This document shows, one piece after another, positions 47,238 through 60,288 of a stretch of DNA of 64,000 nt. The notes beneath the pieces were generated by a model. It did not search any database. It was given only the letters and a program-made list of their open reading frames with translations, and was not told the DNA's origin. The position numbers and the translations under genes were made by a program. This DNA is from Rallus limicola. Taxonomy: Eukaryota > Chordata > Aves > Gruiformes > Rallidae. How positions within the stretch are numbered: position 1 is the stretch's first letter; every line of letters starts with the position of its first letter. The stretch spans positions 37,364,547 through 37,428,546 of the forward strand of contig JAKCOZ010000008.1 in assembly GCA_022605955.1 (NCBI GenBank), in the 5' to 3' direction.

Positions 47238-50044
47238 AGCTCAACAAAAAGCAGTGGCCAACACAGGGAACACACTAGCAAGACATGACAGCACCGACTA
47301 CCCACCCACAAGGCTGGTTCACAACACAGGCATTAAGCATTTGGTTTGCATGTGTTTTGGCCAAGTCTCCAATTCAATTTGGAACTTCCACAACACTTGA
47401 GGTTTCAAAACCAAGCACAAATATCCCAAACCTAAGCTGTCTTCCACAGGTAAAAGCCAACTTTTAACTGAAAGAAGCCTTGAAAACCTAATTTTAAAAA
47501 AAGAAAAGAAGCAACAGACCAAACAACCCCACAGTATCTTAGAGAACATACATTGGGAGGCAGCAAGGAACCTAGTCACCGGTTTAAAAGCCAAGCGACA
47601 GTTCAGATCAGTGTTACTGCTAGCAGCAGGTGACCTGCTGATCTGGACAGCTTCTAAAGAGTATAAATGCTTTTACTGCAGTTAGATCTTAACATTTCTT
47701 TCATGGCAAAAGTAGTAGGAAAACACTCTGAAAATTACACAGTGATTTTACAAGTTAAGAACACACCACCAGTTGATAAACACCCCCCACGTTACTCACA
47801 CTCTCCATGTATTTCCATGTTCTGTGAAAGCAAACCCACATAATCAAGTCCAAAAAGGCACATTCAGTCCAAATGAACCTACTTGGTCAGTCTTCCACAT
47901 TATTTCACCAATACTAAGCCTGGCAATTCAGCCCCAAGTGCTGAATTGCACTCAAGTAGGAAGAAGCCCATGCTGGAGGTCTGGATGGGGAAGCAACAAG
48001 TTTAAGGCACTTCTGCCTGTTGATGCGGCCACAACGCACAGGAACCATGCTGATTTTTAGCTCCTACTTCTTCAGCCTTGTTCACAAGAGCAAGCAGGTG
48101 GCTGGGAGGGAGGCTATGATTCCCTTGCCCTGGAGAGCTGTAATGAGGGCAACTCGGGAGATGAGTGTTACACTCCAAACGAGTTGGATGAGGGGATGGT
48201 GGAAGTTTGTACCTAGCAGGGAAGGTTCAGGAGATGACAAAGCAGCAATAGTACAGCAGCAATTATGTCAATTTAACCAACACACCTGAATTATTAACCA
48301 AATTAATACCTAGTTGCTTTCTAGTGAGATCTACTTCTGAAGTATAATATGTTATTTGTTACCTTATTTCCCCAAGACAACAACAGGTCCTACTTGGTGT
48401 TAAAAGCAATGATGAATTCTTCTGCTTTGTTAACCTCATAAGGTTCTTGTACTCATTTGAGGCAAGGAGCACAGAGGAGGAAGAAGAGGATTAAAGGAGC
48501 CTGGGGTGCTCTTCAGTACTTAAAATAATTTCCTTTCTCAGCCAAGCACTGTGCTGCACTGAAAGCATACACAGGATGCCATAGATGAGTAGTGGCCCTA
48601 TAGTTACTCCAAACTAACACCTCAGAAGTACTAAGCCCTTAACTCCACATTGCAGCAGCACACAAACTACAGAACCATGCAAAGCTTTGAGATCATCCCA
48701 AAAATCAGAGGGCTGCAGAATAAAACAAGACTCTACTAGATGTTGCTGAGAGACTCATCATACACACTCAGTATCTGAATCTCCCTCTGAAGTGCTGTCA
48801 TCCCTCATCCCCTTTCCAACCAACAGCTGATCACGTCAGCAGTGAGTTTGGTTTCGATCTGTTTGGATGGCCAGAAGCACCTTGCACTGTATTTTAAGTT
48901 ACTTTAAGGGAATTCCAACCAGCTCCTATCACAGTTCTGGCATTATTTTGCCAGGCTCCCCTTGCACTGCTCCGAAGCGATGCGTACAGGCACCTGCTCA
49001 TTAAACAGAGCCGTGTGTTCAATTTCAAGTTCACTTCCAAGTCCCTGGAATGGTTTTTTAGCCTTAGCTAAAATACCAATGTATTCAATTATCACTTATC
49101 TCTTAGGAGTGAAATTTATTTTTACCATCAACTGAGCCAGAAACCTGTTTCTTAAAAAGCATCCATCAATTTTTCAAGTTATGGTTCTTCCATGAGGGTG
49201 AACACGAGCTGAAAGGGGCTTGTGGGTTGGGTTTTTGTGTGTGTGTGTGTGTGTGTATGTGGTGAAGGCATGTTAAAATAGACATAAAATGTCAGGCATA
49301 ATAGAAAGCCAGGTGTTGAATTTTTCCCTTAATGGCTAGAGGCAAAGAGGAAAAATAGCTGTGACCCACTTCTGCAGAAACCCATATGACCACTCCATAT
49401 TAAGCTCATAGAAAACCAGAACGCGTTCCTACCCTGGTAATTCGTTCTCTGCAGAGAGCAGCTGAATCAAAGGGATTTTAATTCTTTTCCTCTTGAGGCT
49501 CAAAAATGGATTTCTGGTTTAAAACAAAAGTATTTAAAAATAAATGTTAGCATTTTCAGACCAAAAAAAAAACCTACCACAGCACAGACCTTACTGGAAG
49601 TGCTTGGAAAAATAAAAATAAAATATAAACCTCACAAATGTCTATCAAGCAAGAATCATGGCGAGCATCCTTGCTGTAACAGCAAGGTCTGTATCATTCC
49701 CACCAGGGTTACTTTGCTGCAAAAGCACCACTTGCAGTGAATACTCCTCAGCACACGTATGGAATACTGATAAACGCTTCGGAGAAGACAGAGGCTCATC
49801 AGGAGAATGGAATTACAAGACTAAAGGCGGGTTACTTACAGATAACAGATACAGAGTTATCCCTTCGCATCCAGCTTTGCCTTTATTCTTAAAGCAACCC
49901 ATTCTCCATCCCACTTGTTCCTATCAAAGCAGCGAAGCCACAAAGCTACCTGCACAGAGGTGACATAGGAGCTCATTGGGTATGTGAGCTTCAATTTCCA
50001 CATTCAAGAAAGCCATTCAGTCTTTTTACAGCATAGGTGAATCC
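47238..50044. other. Unique sequence
   Basis: Contains the GT microsatellite at 49.24 kb. The interval 48.3-49.6 kb has no frame over 60 codons. No gene is recognised. Confidence 0.5.
49236..49260. repeat. (GT)n microsatellite, about 12 units
   Basis: TG/GT run with one A interruption near its right end. Confidence 0.95.
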
Positions 50045-50738
50045 GAGCCATCAAGTCCAGTCCCTCTAAAGAGGCCCAGCTCCCTCAGCCTGTCTTCATG
50101 AGGAAGGCATTCCACTTAAGTCATCTTGGTGGCCCTGTGCTGGACTCTTTTAAAGAGTTCTATGTCCTTCTTGAATTGAGGGGCCCAGAACCTGTCTCAC
50201 CAGGGCAAAGTAGAGGAGGAGAAGGACTTGACCACCTAACCACACCACTTCTAATACACCCCAGGATGCTAGTGGCATTCCTGGCCATGAGGGCACATTG
50301 CTGATCATGGTCATCCTGCTGTCCCCAAGGACCCCCAGGTCCCTCTCACCTACACTGCTCTCCAGTAGGCCAGTCCAACATATACAGGTACCTAGGGATG
50401 TCCTTCCCCAGATGCCAGACCCTACGTTTGCTCTTGTTAAATCTCATTAAACTTCTCCCTGCCCAACTCTCCAGCCTGTCTCAGCCTTGCTGAATGGCAG
50501 CAGAACCCTCTGGCTTGTCAGCCACCCCTCTCAGATTTGTCTTGTCAGCAAACTTGCTGACTACACACTATATTCCCTCATCCAGGTCACCAATGAATAT
50601 ACTGAATAGCACAGGTCCCAGTACTGACCCCTGAGGGACCCCTCTAGACCCAGGCCTCCAGCTAGACTCTGTCCCATTGATCAAAACTCGCTGTCATCTT
50701 CCCTTCAACCAGCTCTCAATCCACCTCACTACTTGACC
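50045..50738 (-). mobile_element. CR1 internal fragment, older
   Basis: It lacks the 3' UTR tail. The plus strand gives, left to right, the reverse complement of the C-terminal coding region and then the part encoding the region just after the reverse transcriptase (CAACCAGCTCTCAATCCACC near 50707). Many indels are present. Confidence 0.85.
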
Positions 50739-52760
50739 TTAAGGTGTTTAGTTTGTTAGATAAAGGACAGGACAGAGCAACCAAAACACCAAGAAATCAT
50801 TGGAAGCTCTGAGGAAGGGAGACTGTGAACTGCACTTCCACGTGCACTCCAGGTGACAGCACTGAACAAAAAGCCAACAGCCCTGAACACAGCTACAGGC
50901 AGAGGAGCAGCACAAAATCACCACAGCTCCTGGCAGATCACTTCTGACCTTGTTGTTACAGGGGAAGCACACCCAAGCATGCAAAGGAAATGATAAATAT
51001 TTAACTGAAGTTTTTAAAAAAAATAATCAACCTCTCTCCCTGCACTGATGTGGCATACCTTTTAAACAAACTGGAAGGGGAAAGCATGGAACTCATCTTT
51101 TAACGCCCTCAACAGATCCCAGCACATGAGACTGACAAGCCAAGCATAGTGAGCAGCAGATGGGATAAGGTTCAGCAGAAACCACAGTCATATGCTAATG
51201 TGCTATTAATTACAGAAGCTGTCAGGATGACTGCAGTACTATGCACTAAGGAAGGGCATCAGTTAAACAGAGCCCTTAAGGAAGATTTTTTTTTTTTTTT
51301 TTACTAAGAACAGCTTTTGATAGAAATATAATTAGTTTTAGTGACTGAAACAATAGGGTGAGGAACCTACAGTGATCCTGTTTGCTATTATACACACAGA
51401 ACCTGATGGTCATAACTAGAGGAAGGCATCAGCACGAGTGCTAAACCCAGCCCTTGCTGGTTTAGGGTAGAATATTCAATGTGACCTCCTCCCAGACAAT
51501 CCCTCCTTGCATCAGCTGCCCTGACACTGATTTGAAAGCTGAGGAGTTACAACAGATTTTGAGCAAAGTGTTGTTACTCATCACTTCTCTTGCACAGAAG
51601 TTGCTAAGAGAAAAAAAACAAACCCACGCCAACAGGTTAAAATAAAAGCTTGCTTCACAACTTCAGCATCCTATCAGTTGTGGATTGTAACACCAATCAA
51701 TTTGTCCTGCCAAAGTTTCCCTGAAGGGAGGGATGGAGCTAACCAAAGCTCCATATTCCTCAAAAGTTTAATGGGCATGTAGAATAGATCCAAGATATTT
51801 CCTCCCCCTCCATCCACATTTTGATGGTCCTCCAAAAGTGCAGAAAGACCAACACCTCTCTACATGTCTATAAACTTTCCCCCCTTCAAACAGTATTTCC
51901 ATAGATATTTATTTTAAGGAACAGGTTGTTAATAGAAGTGTAATTTAGATTTATATCCCTACCTATGTCAGTTCCTGGAGATTTCAGCCCAAGGGCACTA
52001 GGCATTTGTCGTTCCACGTCTTACTAGCCAGAGCCACTCAAAGCAGAGGAGGACAGGCAAAGAGAGATGTCAAGGCAGTATAGAACCAACTAGAAAACTT
52101 GAGGAATTTCCTTCCCCTCAACACACAAATCCTATTAGCTGCTAAGTAAGTACTTGTCAGTGTGAATGACTAACAGCAAAGAATATTTCATATATCATCT
52201 GGAAAGAGCCAAGCCCCTGAGATCTCATTATCAGAACCAAGCGCCCCAGCCGACATGAATTATTTACTGCAAACCAGTGCTTTTGATTATGCACATGCAT
52301 TATATGCTGAAGGTGCATCTGTGCCCCAGTTTTAAAACAGCCAGGCAGAAACAAAAGCCAGAAACTGAGCCACAACATAACATTCATTCCACAAAACAAG
52401 ATGATGCTCTTGGCTGCTAAGCTGAAGTTTACCTACCACGTGTGATCGCACACAGATGTTTCCAATACAACCTGAAGGGAAATGGTTGTAGGCTGGAGAG
52501 GTACATGTGTTTATCTGCCTTTTCTTTTGACACGCTGACAGAAAGGGAAATTCTTGGTCTTAATCACATGTACCCAAAGCATGAGGTGCTTGCACTTACC
52601 CTAGGCACAGCATGCAGGGAGGCATGGAGACATCAGGATACACTCATCTGGTTTAGGTGTGTTTCTGAGTCTGGCATCCGAGTTCTGACAGGGGGATTTC
52701 CCCTGTCTCCTCTTCTTCCCCCTCCTCAGAAATCAACTGCAAGCCAACCTGCCCACGGCT
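50739..52760. other. Unique sequence
   Basis: Contains the poly-T run at 51.29 kb. No gene is recognised. Confidence 0.5.
51286..51301. repeat. Poly-T, 16 bases
   Basis: Plain homopolymer run in unique sequence. Confidence 0.9.
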
Positions 52761-52925
52761 TCACAGAATCACAAGGCTGGAAAAGACCTTTAAGATCAAT
52801 TCCAACCATTCCTGTCCTACTCTAAACCTTATCCCTAAGTACCTCATCTACACATCCAAGGAAGGTGACTCAACCACCTCCCTGGGCAGCCTGTGGCAGG
52901 CCCCAACAACTCTTTCATTGAAGGA
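52761..52925 (-). mobile_element. Short CR1 3' fragment
   Basis: Tail TCACAGAATCACAAGG on the left, then a 3' UTR and a small piece of ORF2 (CACCTCCCTGGGCAGCCTGT). It resembles the copy at 27.5 kb. Confidence 0.9.
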
Positions 52926-53277
52926 ACAGAGGGAAACCTCACTCATTTCACTAAAGCTGCAATACACTCAGGTGTGTTTACTCCTTCCATTTCATTAACA
53001 TCCAACTCAACAGATGGCTTCATACAGCATCTTCAAGCCTGTGAGAGGCACCCATGTGGCTGCCAAAGAGAAACGTGGTATCTTCTGTTATAGTATTAAA
53101 TAAATCCAGTGATAAATATCATGAAATGAATGATTCTATGTGTAAGAGAACGTTTTACATTGGAATCCTAGGCTAAAAAGCAATCCAAGCATGCATGAGC
53201 ACGACGACCATTCCCAAATGGAAAACGGACAGCAATTATGACATAAATACTGGGGTGTTTGTCAGGCCAACTCAAGA

Positions 53278-53600
53278 TCAGAGAATAATAGAACAGTTTG
53301 GGTTGGAAGGGACCCCACGGATCACAGAGCTCCAACACCCCTGCCACAGGCAGGGCCACCAACCTCCAAGCCTGGATCAACACAAGGTTGCTCAGGGCCC
53401 CATCCGACCTGGCCCTGAACACCCCCAGGGACGGGGCATCCACCACCTCTCTGGGCAGCCTGTTCCAATCCCTCACCACTCTCTGTGAAGAACTTACTCC
53501 CAATATCTAATTTAAACCTTCCTTCCTTTAGCTTTAATCCATTCCCCCTTATCCTGCCATTGTCTGCCCTTTTAAAAAGTTGATTCCCCACAGGTGAGTT
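53278..53600 (-). mobile_element. CR1 3' fragment
   Basis: It starts AGAGAATAATAGAACAG and is of the same subfamily as 24.4 and 38.7 kb (GGGTTGGAAGGGACCCC...). The right boundary is approximate. Confidence 0.92.
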
Positions 53601-53880
53601 TTCACATACTCCAGGCAACTGAAGAAAACTTCTCAACTTAGAGCAGCAAGTCAAAGAAATGAGAACCAGTCCCTAGCCAGCAGACAGTGTTCCTGGCATC
53701 GAAATCTAGAGTTCTTCTGGACAATTTGCAAACTGTTTACATGGGTTTTTTTTTTCCAAAAGCTTTCATATACAGAACATAAGACCTCTGCTCCTGTAAA
53801 GGGAAGTCTTCTTCATTGTGCTGCGTGTCCTTAGCAAACAGTGCACCAAGCTGAAGGCAGAAGTCACGTACATGTGTAAT

Positions 53881-53935
53881 CACAGAATCACAGGGGTTGG
53901 AAAGGACCTCGGGAGATCATCGGGTCCAACCCCAA
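53881..53935 (-). mobile_element. Very short CR1 3' end
   Basis: Only about 55 bp: CACAGAATCACAGGGGTTGG followed by GATCATCGGGTCCAACCCC. Severe 5' truncation. Confidence 0.88.
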
Positions 53936-54724
53936 ATGCAAACACACACAAAAAGCAGCTCTGCTCCCAACGCTGATTTTCAAGCACAACCCCACATCAC
54001 AAAGAGGTCACGTATGCTCAGTGCATATATTGAATTTTCTTCCCTTGGGTTCTTTACAGCAAACACCCTGATATTTTTTGGAGGGAGGAGGAAAGGGAAG
54101 AATGCATTGGTCATGCCATGGTTTAACCGGGTGGGCCAGGAAGCACATCTGTTGCAGCATCTCTTGGCAACTCCTTATCAACTTGGAGATATTTACAGCC
54201 ATAAACATTTCCCAAAGCAATTACTAAGCCACCAAGGAATAGAAACACCTCCTCTAGGGATCTGTAAGCATGCTACATCACTAATTTCAACCACTGAACT
54301 AGACATCTCACAGGATTGTTTTTTTTAGAAGCAAACAGGATTTAATGTCCACAAGCCCTTCTGAAAACCTACCTATCAGCCCAAATGAAATAGGATATAC
54401 CCAGAAAATAACACCTCAGGTTACCCCCTGCCTGCAGTGAGCACAGGACAACAGAAGTTAGCACCTGAAAACAAACCAGTGCTGACCTCAGCTACCTCAA
54501 TTTCTAGGTTTACTGTGTGAAGATTTTTTTTTTTTCCCCCTAAATTGCACAAGACTACACTCAGATGTCACACAGCCACAAAGAACATCAGTTTGCAATC
54601 ATAAGCAAAGCAACACTTTACAAACTGTTGGTACAAACATGAAATACACCCAGATTCTGCTCTGCTCCCACACACACCTCAACCTAGTAGCGCATTGGAG
54701 TAGAAGTGCTACTGACCCAGCTAT

Positions 54725-54795
54725 TCACAGAATCACAGAATTATCAAGGTTGGGAAAGACCTAAAAGATCATCCAGTCCAACCATTCCTCGATTT
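54725..54795 (-). mobile_element. Short CR1 3' end
   Basis: TCACAGAATCACAGAATTAT followed by GATCATCCAGTCCAACCATT. The sequence after about 54795 may continue as a diverged CR1 but cannot be followed by eye. Confidence 0.88.
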
Positions 54796-55939
54796 TGCCT
54801 TCCCCAAAGCCTGCCTTCTCCCAAATCTTTTAGTTTCCACCACTGACACCCTCAAGCCCCTGTCAACACCACTGCTTCCCCCTAGAGGCACCATGCCAAA
54901 GACCTCTCCTTTCAGATACAGGACATCCTCTCTTCCAACGGTCACCAGTTGTCGTCTTCTAGGAGCTTTCTCCCCCCAAACAAAGGAGAAAGGGCCCCGC
55001 ACATTCAGCTAACAATCCTTGCATACATGAGGTTTTCAGGCCTGGATTTGGAAGGTACATTGCCACAACTGTTCTCACGTCATGCTCTGCCTGTCGCTCT
55101 CCAGGCCGCGCAGGCAAGAGAAAGGGAGCTATTGAGCTCAGCTCTTGCATCTGTACAGGGCTGTACCCTTACAGTTGACTAAGAGCCTTGCCAGAATCAA
55201 AGAGTATGGTTTTAAAATTCAAGTGACCATTTCAATGAGCTCCTCAGCACTGCTTAGCAGCCGTGAGAAACACATCTTCTTACCAAGCTTGGTCGGCCTC
55301 AGATTAACAGCCAACACATCTCTCACTTCTCACCTGTTAACAGCAAATCTACCAACAGTCTTAAAAGCTTTAAATACAAACAGAATTCTTACAGGTAAAG
55401 TGGCTGTTCACAGAATGCTTGAAAAGCTGAAGCAAGCACCAGACCTCAGACTTGAGATTATTTTGATTGCATCAATACCCACAGCCAAAATAGTTTTACA
55501 AGGCAAGCTGGACCCAAGTCTGCCTTTAGCTGAAACAGGTATAGTCAACCAAGCATGCACTCAAAATGCCAGCTACCAGAGCATCAGCCCAAAACCACAC
55601 CAGGTTCAAGGTGTCCCTCTGACATGGACCACTTTTTTTCCTAGCAGCACTAGACCTACATACCTAAACCTAAGGCCAGAACTGACAAAGCACAGAACAA
55701 GTTGACCTAAGGAAGCAATGTGTTGGCTTGCAATCAGAATTTCTACACTATGCCTTGCATACTAACACTTCAAGTCTCTACTACATGATTTCAGAAGTTT
55801 CCATGGATTAAGTTCTATTGCTGTCCTCACAAGCTGATACATCGCTAAAAGAGGAAAGACCTGGCACAAAAGACTCAAGAACACATTATGATTTTATAGC
55901 AATAGCATTCCTCTATTTCTGTCATTTAAACTTGTTTTA
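54796..55939. other. Unique sequence between CR1 and LTR copy B
   Basis: A 186-codon frame on the plus strand (55145-55705) is open but has no recognisable domain. It is listed among rejected items. Confidence 0.45.
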
Positions 55940-55944
55940 TTCAG

Positions 55945-56513
55945 TGTCCTGGTTTCAGTCAGGATCGAGTTAACTCCATGTGTAGCAGCGGATGGGATGC
56001 TGTGTTTGGGAGTTACAATGAAAGCAGTGCTGAGAACACCCTGATGTTGCTAGTTGCAGTCAGACAGTCAAAGCCAGGACAGGTGACCCAGATGGGCCAA
56101 AGAGAGTATTCCATGCCAATTACGTCCTGCCCAGGATAAAGGGGGGCTGATGGGAGGAAGAAGGGGGGCGGTTCCGGGACGCGAGGGGCTTGGGGGCCGG
56201 TCGGGTTCCGGGACGGCTCTGGGTGGTGCGGCCTGAGCTGTGTGGTTGGGTGAGAAACTGCATTGGGTATCAATAGCTTCATATTCTTTTGCTCTAAAGC
56301 CCTGTCAGCATTGGTATATTTTCTCTTTCTGTTCTCTTAGTAAACTCTCCTTATCCCAACCCACGGGCCTCTTAGTTTCTTGGGTTTGGAGTTATTTGCC
56401 CCTTCCTTTTCCCTTCCCTTGTTCCTCCCCCTTTCCCTTTTCCCCTGCTCTTTTACTGTAAGGAGCAGGCAGCTGCGTGGATCTCGGCCCACAGCTGGGG
56501 GGAAACCACAACA
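55945..56513 (+). mobile_element. Solo LTR copy B, 569 bp, target duplication TTCAG
   Basis: It starts TGTCCTGGTTTCAGTCAGGA and ends AAACCACAACA. TTCAG flanks it at 55940-55944 and 56514-56518. Its sequence is nearly identical to copies C and D and to the reverse complement of copy A. Shared internal landmarks are a GGATAAAGG motif (a possible TATA-like element), a CpG-containing GC-rich centre, and a pyrimidine tract near the 3' end. No gag, pol or env sequence is attached. Confidence 0.93.
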
Positions 56514-56518
56514 TTCAG

Positions 56519-57737
56519 CTTCTTCAGAGTCAGCTTAGAAACCTTTAACTCGAGGTTTCTCAACACATCCACATACCCAAATCCTTAATTCCTTCCTTCA
56601 GAAGTTCCCTCGCCACTATCACTCACTGCAAACCCTGGGTGCAAGGATTGTCCTGGACATAAGGAACTCCCACAAGCATTACCAACCCCCTGACACAAGC
56701 AGAAGGATCCCGAGGGAAGCATCCTGAGGTCAGAGCTCTTTATCTTTTCCTGCTGGGTCAAAGTTCCTTGCACAAACCTGTGACTTCAGGTATTTCCCTA
56801 TCAGCAAGCACTCCTTGCAGGGCATTGTTTTCCATACAGACTTGTGCAAACAAGCTTCTAGGAAGGCTGAAACTGCTGTGGAACAGGAGGACAAGAGAAA
56901 TACAGATGCACATCTATATTTTTTTCCAAGGCATAAACTTCTTACGTTAAGTTCATTTATTCCACAGCCATAAATTGCCATGAAGCAGTTCATCTTTAGT
57001 GGTAACTTTCCACAAGGCCATATGACAGTCAATTTGTGCCAAGCTCTACTTTCACATCTAAGGAAAAAAAGAGCTAGTGCCAATGCCTATGGAATTTGTG
57101 ACAGTTCCAGGGAAATGACATTTCTTCACACATGCACTTTCTCTTTTAAAACAAAAGAAGTGTCTCTGAACTCGATGCTCATACATATCTCACCAAGTAA
57201 AAATGGCCTGGGGATGTTCAAACATGTTGCTCTCTTGCTGCCTGAAGTCTCTCAGCTCTGTTTGGGCTTTTGTCTTGGTGTTTAAACCTTGGCCTGTAAG
57301 CTACAAGTATCAGTTAGACACTCCATAACTCTTCCCATGGAAACAGCTTTCAAAGTTGGAGAGCAGGGATCAAAGCTCTCTCTCCAAAGCATTAACTGAG
57401 CATGAAGCTGAATTCCTACGACAAACACGTACTTAACAGCATCACTTCTGACACCTCTTGGTAATTTTCTAATAAAAAACAAGTGGCTGAGGCATTCAGA
57501 GGCTCAAGTCACATCCTATGTGGCAGCAAGACGAGGTGAGTATGGAATTATCTCATGGTATCCCATCAAAAGCCCCCAGCGCAGCACACGCAAGTTGCTG
57601 CACATCAAGTCATCTCAGTACACACTGTTATAATGGCTGTCAAAGTGCAGGCTGAAATTCACCTACAGCACCGGCTGCAAGTGTTCCTTATAAAGCACCT
57701 GTGGGAACTGCAACACACCAGCTTAACTTACAGTGTC
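56519..57737. other. Unique sequence
   Basis: No gene or repeat is recognised. Confidence 0.5.
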
Positions 57738-58290
57738 ATCACAGAATCACAGAGTGTGTACGGTTGGCAGGGACCTTTAAGGGCCATCTAGTCCAACCCC
57801 CTGCAGTGAGCAGGGGCATCTTCACTAGAGCAGGTCACTCAGGGCCTCATCCAGCCTGACCTTGAATGTCTCCAGGGATGGGGCCTCCACCACCTCTCTG
57901 GGCAACCTGTGCCAGGGATCCACCACCCTCATATTGAAGAGCTTTTTCCTAATATCCAAACGAGATCTCCCCTTTGAGTTTAAAGCCATCACCCCTTGTC
58001 CTATTGCTCCATGCCCTCAGGAACAGTTCTTCCCCAGCTTCCTTATAGGCACATTCCAGGGACTGGAAGGCTGCTATAAGGTCCCCCCGAGTCTTCTCTT
58101 CTCCAGGCTGAACCAACCCAAGTCCCTCAGCCTAGCTTCATAGGAGAGGTGCTCCTATCCCTTGTTTCATTTCTGTGCCCTCCTCTGGGCTCACTCAAAC
58201 AGGTCCATGTCTGTCTTGTACTGAGGGCTCCAAAGCTGGACACAGTACTCCAGGTGAGGTCTCACCAGAGCAGAGGGGCAGAATCCCTTC
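57738..58290 (-). mobile_element. CR1 3' fragment
   Basis: Tail ATCACAGAATCACAGAGTG on the left. The reverse strand carries the last 130 or so codons of ORF2, broken, up to the coding tract near CAAAGCTGGACACAGTAC. It is a near relative of the 31.0 kb copy. Confidence 0.93.
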
Positions 58291-59709
58291 CATCAATCTG
58301 CTGGCCACAGATCCTCAAACCTGATTTAAACAGACTGACCCAACGTGCTTTAGGAGGTGGCAGCACTACACTGCCACAAGCTCTGTCTCCTGCTAGATTA
58401 ATCATGGCTAACTAGTGAAGAAAAAGGTTACGGTTTGTAGGTTCTGAAGTTAACAGAGGATTTTATACTGTGAACAGGTCTCTGTGTCTTGTCCCACGAG
58501 ATGAGCTAGACCTTCACACCACCTAGATATGCACTCTAGGAGCCTGGATTTGGCTAAATGAGTTTCCTTCCCTTATTTAATTTTAAAACCAGGCTGAAAT
58601 GTTATAACCCAAAAGGCAAACCTGAAGACTGCTGAAAAAGTCAATTCTCACCATGACTCATATGGTTTACAAGAGCCCCAAAACCCTCCCACAGAATACA
58701 CACACTTTCATAAACCACAAAGAAAAAGGAGAAACCTTGGAAAAACCCAGATGCCACAAGAATACTTACAGGGCAGCTATCTGACTTCAAGTCCCAATAA
58801 AAACAGGGCTTAATTTCTTCTTCAAGCCCAGTGAATCACAAAAACAAGCTACCAGTTATCACTTCGCTTTTATTCCATTTTCCGAGGACTAGAGAACCAG
58901 TTTGAATTAGATATCTCATTACCTCCATCTACTGGTAAGAGATGCTGCTTGTAAAAAGAAACAAACCACCACCAAACCACCACCACCAAGTTTCCCAGAC
59001 TTGAACATTTTAAAAAGTGCTCATTTCAGAAATACTGATAACGAGAGAAGCGAGAGGAGAGAACACGAACAATTCAGCCCGGGTTAACCTGAAGGTAAGA
59101 CTAGCCCAAGCACCCCACACCACCATTTTCGGACATCCAGAATTTCTTCACGCTACCAGTATATTAAATTTACCTCTGGGATTGAAACTTCACAGCAGGA
59201 GCCAGCCTGAGGGCTGTCCTCTGATTTGTTTCCTGCCTACGAGCCCATTCAGAGACCAGTGTGATGTCAGATTAAGCTTCAGAGTTCTTACTGGTCACAC
59301 ACCAGACATTTTCTCCCCTTGTAGTATCACTTACACCTCAGTTCCTTTGTAAGCAGGAGAGCACCATTAGCCTTCAAAGCTCTTACAACTTGTTTTCCAC
59401 AGAAATCCACGTACAATTTATGCAACTGAAACTACTCAGAATTGAATGTTTTTCATTCCAGGTGCTACATCACCTGAACTGATGCACAAAACACACATTG
59501 AATGATGCAAAGCCTGCTAAGACTTCAGAAGTATCCTTCTAGAATTGACTAGTCCATGTAGCTACCTGTTAGCACTCCAAGTTCAAATGATTTATTGTTT
59601 TAAAATTATTATTGACTATATTTAAAATTATTTTCAATAATAATTTTAAAATTATTATTGAAAATAATAATTGTCAATAATATTTTAATTTATTATTGTT
59701 TACATTTAG
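58291..59709. other. Unique, AT-rich sequence
   Basis: Contains an ACC-rich patch at about 58966-58989 and the AT palindrome at 59.63 kb. No gene is recognised. Confidence 0.5.
59627..59668. repeat. Perfect 42 bp AT palindrome
   Basis: Reading out from the centre between 59647 and 59648, all 21 base pairs match (ATTATTTTCAATAATAATTTT and its reverse complement). Further imperfect AAT/ATT-rich arms extend on both sides (about 59590-59700). It is composed only of A and T except for one C and one G. Confidence 0.9.
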
Positions 59710-59714
59710 TTTTC

Positions 59715-60283
59715 TGTCCTGGTTTCAGTCAGGATGGAGTTAACTCCATGTGTAGCAGCAGATGGGATGCTGTGTTTGGGAGTTACAATGAAAGCAGTGC
59801 TGAGAACACCCTGATGTTGCTAGTTGCAGTCAGACAGGCAAAGCCAGGACAGGTGACCCAGATGGGCCAAAGAGAGTATTCCATGCCAATTACGTCCTGC
59901 CCAGGATAAAGGGGGGCTGATGGGAGGAGGAAGGGGGGTGGTTCCAGGACGCGAGGGTCTTGGGGGCCGGTTGGGTTCCGGGACGGCTCTGGGTGGTGCG
60001 GCCTGAGCTGTGTGGTTGGGTGAGAAACTGCATTGGGTATCAATAGCTTCATATTCTTTTGCTCTAAAGCCCTGTCAGCATTGGTATATTTTCTCTTTCT
60101 GTTCTCTTAGTAAACTCTCCTTATCCCAACCCACGGGCCTCTTAGTTTCTTGGGTTTGGAGTTATTTGCCCCTTCCTTTTCCCTTCCCTTGTTCCCCCCC
60201 CTTTCCCTTTTCTCCTGCTCTTTTACTTTAAGGAGCAGGCAGCTGCGTGGATCTCTGCCCACAACCGGGGGGAAACCACGACA
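59715..60283 (+). mobile_element. Solo LTR copy C, 569 bp, target duplication TTTTC
   Basis: Same family and orientation as copy B, and the same length. TTTTC flanks it at 59710-59714 and 60284-60288. The unique flanking duplication shows that it inserted independently of B and D and did not arise by local tandem duplication. The insertion point is 46 bp to the right of a perfect 42 bp AT palindrome. Confidence 0.93.
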
Positions 60284-60288
60284 TTTTC

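Noticed and set aside
55145..55705. 186-codon plus-strand frame
   Set aside because: A frame of this length is expected about once by chance in six frames of 64 kb. It has no recognisable domain, is not near a GC-rich promoter, and shows no splice or repeat context.
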